Origin: Oegoconia quadripuncta
Taxonomy: Eukaryota > Arthropoda > Insecta > Lepidoptera > Autostichidae
Reading direction: 5' to 3'
DNA: 64,000 nucleotides
NCBI GenBank assembly: GCA_949316235.1
Contig: OX438743.1
Location: 32,457,242-32,521,241, forward strand
Below are positions 25,617 to 37,800 of this stretch, piece after piece (positions within the stretch are counted from its first letter, which is position 1; every line of letters starts with the position of its first letter). The translations under genes were made by a program, and so were the position numbers. Below the pieces are notes generated by a model. That model was given only the letters and a program-made list of their open reading frames with translations, did no database searches and was not told where the DNA came from.

Positions 25617-26218
25617 ATGCTATTGTTATTTTACTATAATTAATTACTGTATTTAGACTTGGTACATTTATGTGTGATTCATCAATAAACGTTTATAATG
25701 TAGATAGTATATAAATAAATATTCATTTACCTCTATATTGTTTTTTTATTATAATCTTTAATTTCATATTCAAACATTGCTTGTGCAAAATAAAATGTAT
25801 ATTGTACTTATTTATCCTGCAGCTTAACCAGTTCATGTTTATAAAATTCGTTCAACAAAATCTCTATTATGATAAAAGGCAGTATTTTATTGGAGACTAA
25901 AATTTTTGCAGTGGAAAGAATTGCTGATATTACGAGTTATTCATATAGTTAGAATTGAAATAATGCTTGTAACTAAAGTGTCAGATAAATAAATAAACAT
26001 GGTAAAGGGTAGGCATAAAAAATACATTTTTATGATTAACTGGATACGTGTTTAACATGATGAATAGTTTAATAAAATAATTCAGAAAGCATATATCAAA
26101 ATATGGTAAAGAATAAATACAAAATGATCAATAAAATACGCCTTTGAAATACAAAATTAATAATAAAGAAAATAAAAATAAATACTATAAAAATAAACAC
26201 GTGGATAAAAAAATAAAT

Positions 26219-29200
26219 TCAGACGTCCAGCATCTCGTGGATGCGGATAGAGTAGGGTACATCCTGGAAGGTCGTCCAGTTAACGGTGTTAGAGCGGCTC
26301 ACCACCTCCTTTACCACTTTATCGCGGTACTCTAACCAGCGGCGATGGTTCACAAACTCCTCGAAGAGTTGCTTCTTTGTTGGTATCTGAAAATGAAGTT
26401 TTTCTCTTAGGACTTGTGTTACATTCTATAGTCTCTATTGGTTCTACAATTTCTACTACTTCAAATTTTCGTATTGCACAGACAGTTAACGGTTTCCTCC
26501 CCACAACAACAAATTACAATTATCTCTTCTATGTTTACCTATGGAAATCCCAATTCATCTTTAGATGCAAAAATATTTACAGATGAAGTAAAAGGATTGC
26601 TGGTGGAGATGATAGGATAGGCAATCACAAACAAATGAACAAATGAAAAAATCGTTACTTTCTTATGACATTCATATTAATACACATCAACCTAAATTAC
26701 CTTTTTTTCCAAATAATGCTGAATGCGAGACCAGATGTTAGCAGTGTTACGTTGCAGTAACCACACTTTAGGCAGCAACAAACAGTCCACCCTGGTTAAG
26801 GCTACAATTCGTCGGTCACGCATGTTTTCGCCGAATCCAAACGTTGCACCGGGTAGCAATTGGCACACCTACAGAATAAAGTAGATATTTTATCATCAAC
26901 AACATTTCCACAACAAGTCCACTGTTTCACAAACTCCTTTTCCGATGTACGATTTGTACATTGTAAACATAGACGAGTGGATCTTAATAGCTGCGCCGTT
27001 GAACAAACTGGTTGATGATCGCAGATTTTAGGATCCCCTCTACGTTTGCATATCTTCATGATTTACCACAGTAGGAGTTTATGCCTCAACATATAGGTGA
27101 CTAATTCCTCCGTAGAAAATAGTTATGTATTTTTATAAATTCTTTAGGTTATCATACCTTGCACAAACTATTCCACAAAGAAAATGAACGAAATTACAAT
27201 TATTTACCTGCATAAAATATGTTTGAAGATTTCGAGGACGAATTTCTTCTGGAATAACACTAATTCTGCAAAGCAATGTATATTTAATGTATTTATTCTC
27301 CGGTAGAAATATTTATTTGTTAGATATATTATAATTATAATTATGTACCTAGGTATAGAATAGGTAGTATAAAGATTTTTTGGATATGTTGAAAGCAGAT
27401 GATTATATTAGCCATTCAATCCAACGTCTCGGGGGATCGTTATCTACGGTGGATATTTTCGCTGTTCCTGAGAACTATGCTGCTCTTTGAGAAAATATTG
27501 TCAACAATATGTATGCAATCTATGAATAAATAATAATATACTTACTGTTGATAAATGATGAGTAAGAAACATACATTTTAAATTTATTTTAAAGTATAAG
27601 ATGGAATGTTACCTAATAGAATGTCGGGTATGTTCGGGCACTGGCAGTAGAATCGTAGAATCGGCAATTGATGTTTGACTTTTCTCATCTTGTTTGCATT
27701 TGAGAGAGAACGAATTACTAATAATACTTGCTCTCTTTGGTTTGTATGAAATGATGCTTGGCTTTTTGGATTTGATAGAAGCAGCGGTGCTCAAACGTTT
27801 AACAGAAGGAGGTGGTTCTTGTGGCTGTAGTGGCTCTTCCTGCATTGTTGATCTTGGCTCAAATACAACACTCCCATGTTTAGAAGGAGCGGCGTGTTTG
27901 CTCAAGATTGTAGACAATTTGGAAACGTTGGTCATGCTTTGAGCTTTAGCTGGCTCTTTCTGTGCTTGTTCGGATGTCTTGCTGTTATGATTGTATGCTT
28001 TGAAATATTTTGTTTCAAAGTCTTGCTCACTTTCTTCTTGATGCACCTTAAATCGTGATTAATTACATTATTTTATGATTGTGTTTAGCGTTAATTTAAA
28101 ATATTTAGAACAGTATTTGTTAATGATTTAGTGTGCATTTTGTTTAGAAATAACAGGAGCATGGAGAATACTCACAAAAGGGTCATAGAGCGTGTAAAAA
28201 CTCTGACCAAGATGTTTAGTGACGAAAACTTGAAGGGTCTCTATCATCTGACATTGACCTGATAGAACAAAATAGACGAAATTGGGTACTCCGATACCGT
28301 CTCCAAGTATTGTATCATTTGGTTTGTAAGATTTCAGCTTTGCTACTATACAACCTTCTCGACTGGCGACCTGATGAAAATATAAACGTTGATTGAATGT
28401 CACGATTCTGATCCAGCATATAAGTATAACTCGTATAAATCATTGCGTTACGTAATAAAAGTAGTTGTAAACCAATAATTCATAAATGGATATCAATATG
28501 TATAGTTTGCACAAGTTAGTGCTACAAAAGTTTTTCATAAATTTGTAATTATACCAATCGTAAATGATCTAAGATTATACTAGAAAATTGAAATTACCTG
28601 GTCTAAGCTGTCGAAGTATGTAAAAGCTGACATAGCACGCCTCACTTCGTCCCATTGTTTCTGGACAGATGCCAGGAGGACACTTTTGAAATCTTCTTTC
28701 ATTAGAATCAGAAATTCACAATGACCTGTTGACCGACCAATTTATTTTCACTAATCCAATAGCTTGAACAAAGATACGTAGGGGGGTTACTAGGGGCTAT
28801 GTTTTGTCGATAGTAGCCTGATAATTATTTGGGAACGATTGCTAGTAGATGAAATTTGGTATTGCAGTTTAATTGTATCAAAGAATCAGTCACTTAATTA
28901 TGTTATCTCACCTCAATAAATAAAACACAAAAATATTCAAACTATTTTTGGGACGTAACATCTCTATTATATAATTTCGACAATATCGTCATCGATTGTG
29001 ATTGGTTGGTACATCGATGACTGGGCAATTTGACGTTTTGTCATTGGTTAAAGTTATTGATAAATAAATATAAATAAAAAATCTTTTATTTGACAGTGTA
29101 TATTTGTTTGCATACACCGAGAAAATCATATTAGAAGTGAAAATAAACAGTCGTACAACAAAAAGCTGGAAATTTTGTTATATTTTTCTCATACTATTGA

Positions 29201-32200
29201 GTTGTCATAATAAGTACCTCTTTCCTTTCTTCTCTTAAAGATATTGAGCAAGAGCATTGGTAATAACTAATACAAACTCATAATGACCAACAGTGACATA
29301 AGATTGTGGAAGTATATTTATGTTTTGAGCTTCGCCTCACCAGAAGTTGTGCAGGTGGCAGTCCTCGGAATATTATGAAGCAGGGAGACCTCCCCAAACA
29401 TATCGCCTGCTGTCATCTGACCGATGTCTATAGAGACGAACTGATGCAGGAGCTCATCAAAGACGAGCTGGCTAACGATGACGTCACCAGTAACTATGAA
29501 GTAGAGCGCGTGCGCCTCGTGCTTCTGCCTCACTATCACACGGTTGTGGCTGTAGTATTTGAAGTATGTTACGGCGGCTAGCTTCTTTTTAACATGCTAA
29601 GTAGATATAGAATAAAACTATGTACATTAATGAATTTGATACTGGAATGCCATTCGATGAGAATTGTGTTCGTTTTACGGCTGATGTGAGATGTAAAGAA
29701 ACAGATTTTTTTAAAGCAATTCGATGGTTGCTATCATTGGTGTTTCAGATTTTGTGGTAAGGTCTTGTGTATAGGGGGATCCTGGTTGAGTACAATTTAG
29801 TTGGTAACATTAATGTTTTCATCATTTAGTACTGTAGAAGCAGTTGTTGTATTATATTAGAAAATATGGTCTGATCTTTCCTTATTAAGGAATATTTAGG
29901 TACGTCTACTGCTTATTCACAAGAAGATTCCCTAAATAAGATTAAGAAAGTGGTTGCACTAATTCGTACAAAATAGATTATAATACAACCCATAGTTTAG
30001 ATTATACGAGTAATAAGATGAATTGATGTCATTTTAATAAATAATAAAAAATTTCTTTGCACATACACAGTGCCATCTGGTTCCACACTAAGCAACTAGG
30101 CTTGTATTATAATACAAGCAATAGATTGTTGATAAACTACACAAATATATTTCTTTTTGGAAATATAATAATTAAATATTTCAGACACTTACACCAATCA
30201 TCTAGTCCTAAACTAAGCAAAGCTTGTACTATGGAAACTAAATATTTATATTAACATCCATGACTCGGGAATTAATTTTCGTATTCATCATACAAACAAT
30301 TATCCCTCGCGGGATTCGAACCCACAACGGTTGATTTCGCTGACAGAGTCACTATCCACTACACTGTTACTACATTTATTGTACCGTATTAAGCTCCAAA
30401 CTAATAGACGGTAGTACACATCTGATTTCCATCAAGTATGATACTCGTACCTTCTTCATCAGGAAAAGCTTTTAAAAATATTATCCGATTATTTTGTTTT
30501 ATTTATGTATGCTTTATATTATATATGATTTTATGGTTTAATAGTAGAACATGATATCTTACGTTGGGGTATTTCTTGAAGCATTTTAAGCCGCCAATTA
30601 TACGATAAATATATTTCTTTTCGTGTTCCGTGCGTTCAGCGGCAGGCTTGTTTAAAAGCGCTTTATCCTGTAATATGTTATAATTATTGAATTAAAAACT
30701 GTTTCTCTAAATATAATGACATTCGAAATCATTTTAAATCGGGTTATTTTGTAAAATTACCATTTTCATCCTTTGTCAAAACAAAAGAAAATAGATTTGG
30801 GAAACTATTCTCCTAATTTCGTATCATAAATAAAGTAGCAAATGATCTCTTTATGTGCCTTTTGAGAACAAAAACCGACAAAAGTTCAGAAATATGCCTT
30901 TAGTTCGATAGTACTGAAATTAAAAAAGGTTGTCTGGTAGAAATCGCTTAATAAGTAGAAATAAGACCTTCTGGGTGTACAATTTTTTAAAGTTATATTT
31001 GTGAAGTGTATTGTTAAATATTTGTGCAATAAAGTGTACTTGATTGATTGCTTAACTTTCTTTAAAAGTTAAGTTACAGAAATGTTTGATAAAATACATA
31101 ATGAAATTAAGAGACGACTGTAAATTTAAACTCATCGTTATTATTAGGGGTCATAGAACCTCAATCACACATAATAATAATTGAAGATAAGACCGAAGGG
31201 TATCATATCAGTCAAGGTCAAAATGCACAAATCCAGAACTTTCAGTGCGAGATGAAAAGTCAAGCAACAACGCTTACTCTAATAACATCATAGGTTCTGT
31301 AAGGTCGTATATTTCTAGTTTGATCTTGTGGAAGTTTCGTAGCACTGGCTGAGAAAATTAATTTTAATTGTATTGACAATCAAAATATGTGAAAAGATAC
31401 ATACAGTGGATTGTTATAAGCGAAGGTTTTAGATGAAAGTTGGAAATATAATAAAAAATCGAGACGGATGTAAACAGTCTAGGGAAGAAATATAATATAA
31501 AAATGTCAACAGTAAAAGAATATATAAAATAAAGTATTTTTACTTCTTTAATATCTGACTGAAGAAAGCTACGTCCTTTACCGGTTAGAGACCATCACAA
31601 GGTTGAGGTAACGTTTACACAGTACCTACGCTACGTTTGATTCCGCGGCATTTGCATAATAGCAATTTAATTTCATTATCATTGACTCTGTGCGACTTTG
31701 GCGGAGGCCTTTGTTCAGCAGTTGACATCTTTCAGCTGATATGATGATGATGATGAATGATTCTTCGTTCACACAGCTATACGCCTAATATCTGATTTAC
31801 TGTACCGAATTAATTCTGTCCATAGATGAGTTGTGAGGGAGGCGGGTTGCCGTATTCTAATTCGGCCTACGAAGGTACGTGTCCTTGACAGGGCCAATCA
31901 CAATGTAAAAAACTGACAGGACTAGCCAATAACTGATTGGAAGAAGCCTATTGGCATCGATGCATTGACCTAATGAGATGGTCGTAAACTAACAGTTAAA
32001 CTTAGCAGTTGCTTTGTCTTGGCTTTACTCCGAATAGCTTGCGCAACTCTCTTCTTCACATTATCCAGATCCTCTTCTTCGAGTTCATCGTCTATCATCC
32101 AATAGGCATTAGCTATGACCAGTCGGACTATTGCACGAAATCGACACTTAGCCCGGAACTTCTTTAGCATGATCAGCTCAGGATCCTATCAAAGGAACAT

Positions 32201-32676
32201 GTTTTAGTGTATACCTCTGTATTCTTTTCAATGTAATTTTTCATAATGAAGGAATAGTGTTAATCAATAAAATTAATAAAATTCAGAAACACCTATGTTG
32301 CCAAACGCGATGAAGATCTGAGATGTTCTACGCTGTAGGTGTGCAGGTGCTACTCAGTGTCATGTTAATCTTTATCAGTTCATAGTACTCGTAATAAAAT
32401 TATCAGTACATATATGATGGACATCTACGTTTGCCTATTTACGGCGCAGACCGTTTACTTGAGTAGACAAGTTACCGTTTATTTGAATAAACTGAAGCTG
32501 AATTGGTCCTATCTTAATACCTATCGTCATCTTATCACTTCCATCGACGCATGGGAATTAAGTCTTCCATTCCGTAAAGACACTAACACCTTAAAAATAA
32601 TATAGATACTTTTAGTTTATTAGAAAATAAAGAAATGAATTACAATTTCCTCTTTCTTGTCCTTCTTGGCCGCCAT
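26219..32676 (-). CDS. Cyclic nucleotide-binding domain protein, CNBD2-like, complete, 10 exons
   Basis: Exons, minus strand: 32676-32644, 32185-31994, 30667-30563, 29581-29341, 28725-28598, 28370-28176, 28046-27613, 27265-27208, 26868-26701, 26386-26219. All phases agree; total 1722 nt, 573 residues, close to mammalian CNBD2. It starts MAAKKDKKEEI. The first cNMP fold (about 111-235) has YFIVTGDVIVS and a phosphate-binding cassette FGEVSLLHNIPRTATC with the Glu (about 174) and Arg (about 183) that contact ribose and cyclic phosphate. A second, more divergent fold (about 236-520) has NFVYFVLSGQC and FGFGENMRDRRIVAL, interrupted by a Lys/Ser-rich low-complexity segment (exon 7, about 299-443). 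Mammalian CNBD2 binds cAMP and is needed for sperm function; a similar role here is inference. Exon 1 (33 nt) is the least certain. Confidence 0.85.
30178..30375 (-). mobile_element. tRNA-derived SINE, copy 1
   Basis: Read on the minus strand it has an A-box-like TGTAGTGGATAGTGACTCTG and a B box around GGTTCGAATCCCGCG, then a body ending CCGAAATATT-like sequence. The copy at 51431-51655 is the same family. It lies in an intron of the CNBD2-like gene, sense to it. Confidence 0.75.
31700..31760 (+). repeat. RTE/SINE 3' tail with (ATG)n
   Basis: GCGGAGGCCTTTGTTCAGCA followed by GTTGACATCTTTCAGCTGAT and a short ATGATGATG run is the common tail of lepidopteran RTE LINEs and their dependent SINEs; compare 34500-34553 and 40545-40580. 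Confidence 0.6.
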
Positions 32677-33562
32677 AATGATGATTTTCTATTGTAAAAA
32701 TATTATTTCTAAAAAAGTAGAAACTGCTAATGTATGGTACTATATTTTTGTTATGACAATTATGACTAATCCACGTCAAAATAATTAAATTGTCATAGAT
32801 AAGAAATATAGTAACGAGAGCCAGCTATTTTAGTAATTTGAAGGTTTCAATCTGAATTCTCGGTATTTTAGTGAATCGAAGTTCAACGGGAAGAGATACC
32901 TATAGGTTATGTGCACAATTTTTTAAATAAGTGGGATATGCCAATTCTGTTTATGAGAAAATGCGAATGCTATAGTTTTAGTAAATTATCTTATCTTACT
33001 TAAATAATACAATACATCTTCGCCAGTCTACTGCTGTGGTGATACCTCCAAGACCTTTGATGGAGTTTGGCATGCCAACCTCACACGTATGGATTATCCC
33101 TCTAACTGTGCATGCCTGGATACCTTACATTCTGAGCGAACAGTCAGTGTGAGTAGTAATGGCTGAAAATTTGAAACTTGCCTCGTCTCGAAAAGAAGAA
33201 GAAGAATGGCAGCTGATCTGATTTAAGTCCATTAATACTAGTGTACCTTCGGGATCTGTTCAATTTGCAACCCTTAGTGCCGATCTGATTCAAAGGTGTG
33301 CATGCCAAGCCAGCATGGTTACACAGAGATTAAAGAAAGGGTTTAGTCTGGTTTAGATCCATGCTTGTGCGTACGAGTTTGACAATGAAGGCAGGCAACA
33401 CCAACCTTGTCAAATTCAATGCCTCACAAACTCGAGCCTGTCTGTTCACTACCATATGGAAGTCCTTACCTGCTTTTAGGATACATTGAGTATTTCTAAA
33501 AATCAAAATCAACCGTTTATACGTAAGTCTAAGTAAAATTATCGATCTCAATTCAATTCAAT

Positions 33563-33592
33563 TACGCTTTATTGTTTAAATAAGGAAGGTAC
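33563..33592 (+). repeat. Repeat family E, copy 2
   Basis: Exact 30-nt match to 20701-20730, preceded by CAATTCAATTCAAT. It lies between the CNBD2-like gene and the unknown gene at 34866. Confidence 0.6.
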
Positions 33593-33826
33593 GATCTCTT
33601 TCCATCATTTTAATGAAATATTAATTATTTTACATTCAGTCAATACCTAATATCAGGGTATATAGCTAATACCTAATCGATAAGTGTTAACAGATGATTA
33701 TTTGCCTAATATGATATATTATTCAAAGGCTTAACTGCTGGCAAAATTGCTTTGCATTATGATCTTGCAGAAAATTACATCAATGCCTTTCCAAAAAAAT
33801 CTATACATTCAGAGGCTTTAATTTTT

Positions 33827-33905
33827 CGCCTAATCAAATCAAATCAAATCAAATGAAATCAAATCAAAAATATTTTATTCAATGTAGGATACAAAAATAT
33901 CACTT
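33827..33905 (-). repeat. (TCAAA)n run with antisense LINE 3' end
   Basis: Repeated ATCAA/TCAAA units at about 33833-33868 lead into ATATTTTATTCAATGTAGGA. The pattern fits the 3' end of a LINE inserted in antisense orientation, with the simple repeat as its tail. Confidence 0.5.
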
Positions 33906-34019
33906 ATTGAAAGTCAACATGTTATTTTTTTTTTAAACTACATCGCTAGTACCTAGTACGAGTAAGTGCGTAAAAATATTTTTTTTTTAGAAGAGGAAAA
34001 TATAGATTGCTTTTAATTA

Positions 34020-34560
34020 TCTCATACTTCGAAAAGGAAGTTACGTAACATCTTCTCGTCCCACATACCGCAATGTCTAAAGACGAAAGTCGTTGATCAG
34101 TGTGTGTTGCCAGTGACCACGATTCTGTTCCATATAGACGATAGACCATCGTCTCATATCGTCTATATGGAACTGAAACGTGGTCGCTCACTATGGGCCT
34201 CATAAGAAGGCTCAAGGTCACCCAAAGGGCAATGGAGAGAGCTATGCTCGGAGTCTCGCTGAAGGATCTAATCAGAAATGAGGATATCCGCACGAGAACC
34301 AAAGTGACCGATATAGCCCGAAGAATTGCTTGGGCGGAGCACATCGCTCGTAGGACCAACGACCGTTGGGGCGGAAAGGTTCTCGAGTGGCGACCACGCA
34401 CCGGAAGACGCAGTGTGGGCACGCCCCCACGAAGTGGGCCGACGATTTGGTAAAGATCGCGGGAAGCCGTTGGATGCGGGTAGCGCAGGACCGATCGTTG
34501 TGGGAGGCCTTTGTCCAGCAGTGGACGTTTTTCGGCTGATATGATGAATTGATGCCAAAA
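34020..34560. mobile_element. Two LINE fragments joined head to head, RTE-type on the right
   Basis: On the plus strand, 34155-34453 encodes the C-terminal end of an RTE-type protein: LYGTETWSL, MGLIRRLKVTQRAMERAML, ARRTNDRWGGKVLEWRPRTG; the nucleic-acid tail GGAGGCCTTTGTCCAGCAGT follows at 34502. On the minus strand, from about 34160 to 34020, a second fragment reads LYGTESWSLATHTDQRL and onward. The two share the LYGTE(S/T)WSL region, so they form a fold-back. Both are short, 5'-truncated relics. Confidence 0.7.
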
Positions 34561-34705
34561 TTACGTTGCATTAAGACTTTGAACAAAATGACATCGATGT
34601 CTTTCTAAAAAAACTAAATTAGAGGCTTTAATTTTTTTCCTTATTTTAAAAGATTTTCAAGCTGTTAATGAAACTAATTGTCTAAAAGTAAATGCGTAAA
34701 AACTT

Positions 34706-34743
34706 AACATTTTTTGAGAACAGGTATGTTCTCAAAAAATGTT
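34706..34743. repeat. Perfect 17-bp inverted repeat
   Basis: Arms 34706-34722 (AACATTTTTTGAGAACA) and 34727-34743 are perfect complements around GGTA. It lies about 120 nt downstream of the minus-strand gene whose stop is at 34866, so the transcript of that gene could contain the hairpin in its 3' UTR. Confidence 0.7.
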
Positions 34744-34865
34744 ATGTTCAATGGTACGAGTAGGTATGTCAATTTCAGTTAAGTTTTTTGATATTTTGTC
34801 TTTTATAATGTGAGGTCATCGTCTATTACACTTAGGTATCGATTCTACTGTAAACACTGATCATG

Positions 34866-37800
34866 CTATACACAAACTCGCATGCTCTTGTTTACTAATC
34901 TCCTATTCTTTTCAACGTGTTGATCGATTGCTGAACACAACGGTATTCCGGATCCTAAATGTGCACTCTCCTTACTATAACTTTGTTTGAAGGCCACATG
35001 TTCACATTGTATATTCACTGGCAAATTTGCTAGAGACCGTTGGTAACAATTTCTGACATGTTCATCGTATTTCTGATCTTGAGATTCAGGTCGTTGTTTT
35101 GGTTTGTAGTTGTCTCTGACTTCTGTTCGGAAAGCACTGAAAAATTACAATAAGATACGGTTAGCACGTTATGTAAGGCTTGGTCTGTATGCATTGTCAT
35201 GGCAGTTGGCTATTTTGCATTTCTTTACAACAATAAAAAGATTAACAGCCAACATAAGTTTACTGCTCAACAAAGGCCCAAACCAGGTTTGATTTGCATC
35301 AAGAAAGAATTGCCTAATCGCTTGGCTTGGTTAGAGGTGATAGATCGTAGTTTTAGGTTCTATTCTATTTGCGATGCGAACGCTTGCTACTAGAAAGTAT
35401 AAGGTATCATATTTTTTCTTTCGAGGGGTGTCAAGGATAAAAAGTGGTGTGTTATCTTTCTACTGAAGGGCATCATCAACATTAGTGTTCTGTTCTGCCT
35501 GAGCTACAGGTATTAGAATTGGAGATGATCGACATCATGAATGAGTGAGATGAGAAGGGTATGTGTGTCAGTAGTCCTTACCCTGGCACCCATATATCTT
35601 TGTTGTGAGTTCTAATTTCTCGGAGATCTTGTTTGAATTTTTCCCTGTCGTACATAGATTTCGGTCTACTGAGTGATAATCTCCGATCGTTGATATTCGG
35701 TTTAGGTGTTCGAGTCTATAAAACAATCACAAGAAACTTTAATTTGATTAATTAAAAAAATGGCGTTAATGTAGTAAGTATGAATGAAATATCAATATAT
35801 AATTCTAAATGTTCCTTTTCTAAAGTATGTATTTGCATCATACCTACATATTAGCAAATGTTACCAAAGATATTGCAAGAAATTGTTCCTGTAATATATT
35901 TTCAATTAATTATATGCAGTGCAGTCTCAGCTCAAAAAAGTTTCAATTTTTTCATGTGAAAGCTCAACATTATTATTTAATTTGGTTACCCAAGGGACAT
36001 CAATAAAGGTGTACTGTGTTATGGTATCCTTCAATGCTGTGGGTTTCTCTAGTTGAGCTGCAGTATACGGCCGATGATGAAGCCTGCTTGTCGTCAGATA
36101 TGGGTCTAGGTACTTTTCATGACCATCGTGTGTCGTATCAAGGGCAACTTGCGCCTTGTGACTTCTCGGTGGTAAAACTGGCTGCAAAATGTTATAGACA
36201 TCTATATTTAAAAATAATAATTTTTCGCGAGCTCCGGGTACTACTTACACATGTCCATAGCCTTAGGTAAATGCGTTTTCTATATCATGTAGTTTTAAAT
36301 GCGTTACGTCTATTTACACATAATCATAAATTTAACAATTATTTCAAATTGTATTTGCATTGACTTATTTAAAAAGAGCAACCCCTAAGTTTCTTGCTCG
36401 TTCTTCTCTGGGGAGACTGCCTAGTGAATGAGCGATAACTGTATGTCATGACGATTTCAAATGTTATTCTTAGAACTTACGAAATGAAAACATTTTATAC
36501 CGACTATGGCGAAGCGTGGCTAAGGTATTCACTGCGTCTGTGTATATATTACCACCTACAGCCTAAACGCCTCAGCCGATTTGAACAAATCGTTAGATTC
36601 CGATTCGTACCACCACTTGTAGTATTCCCAGAAATCTAATAAGGGGGACGCTAGCAGTCATCTTGTATCACTTGACAACAAATAATTGCAGCACTCCATC
36701 GAAATGGGTATCAAATCATAGGTCTCGACGAAAGAAATTCAAAAACAAGTACAAATATACTTATAACATATATAAAAACCAGAGTACCTACATATAAAAA
36801 ATCAAAAACTAGACGAAATAGCTCATTTGTATTAGGCCGGAGTTGGTCTCTATGTGGTTCCTCATTACCTACTATAGGAACAATTAACAGCAGATTTTTG
36901 CCTATTAAGACAGACGGAAATTTAAAACCTAGGGAAGAGATAAGTTATTGTTTTAAACTTACCGGGTCTGGGAGACTTCTGGGATGCTTAAACTGATCTT
37001 TGTTTGTCACTAATGTTGGAGGCAGAGTTGGTGTTTTATATGCACCTCTCATTTCCGTAGTCCCGTAAGCTGTACATGGTGGTGGTCTATCTGCAAGCTG
37101 CATTTACGATTATTATCACACTTTTATCTCCCCTATGTGTAGGTATTAAAATTATTATTTCGACTGGTTTATCTTCAGGTGGTGCGAAATAAATTTACTT
37201 AAGATCTGATGATGTACCTACTACTGAGATAGAGAACGGAACCCTATTGAAATCGGCTGTCTTGCCAATACTTGGGAGTTTATTTAAAAGAGCGTGTTCC
37301 CACGCGCGTTTTTTGAAACGCAACACTCATGAAAATGTATCGTGCAACCGGCCGCAAGCTGATGTTAATTTTCCATAATACTTCGTATATTATATCATCG
37401 TTTTCTGCAATAGACCCAGCCTTTAACATGAGAACCGCTATCGCTGCGATAATCGTTTCGCTTAATGTTTTCGCTAAGGATCTCTAATTAGAGATGTAAT
37501 TACATGGCTATAGAATTGGCAAATGTACTCGCAAGGATCGCGGATACTCGGGGACGATGTTATAATCAAGGCGTCGGCGGAATAGACAAAGAAAATCTTT
37601 GTTAGAAAATCTTACCTACTTATAAAATTATCTAAAAATTATAAGTAACAAATAATATAACGGTCAGGAATGACACTATATACGCAATTGAATTGTGAAT
37701 AAATGTTGCTTTGTATTTCTGTCTCGTATCAACCTGTAAGTGGGTCGGAAAGAGAAGCAAATGGTAGGGATCGTCGCTAATTGGCGCATACCGCTCTAAT

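Noticed and set aside
30178..30375. tRNA gene, because of A and B box sequences
   Set aside because: The tRNA-like part continues into a repeated body shared with 51431-51655 and has no acceptor stem; it is a SINE.
33946..34422. 158-residue minus-strand frame as a host gene
   Set aside because: Its middle part is the reverse complement of an RTE coding fragment, and only the LYGTESWSLATHTD segment is meaningful, as a second LINE scrap.
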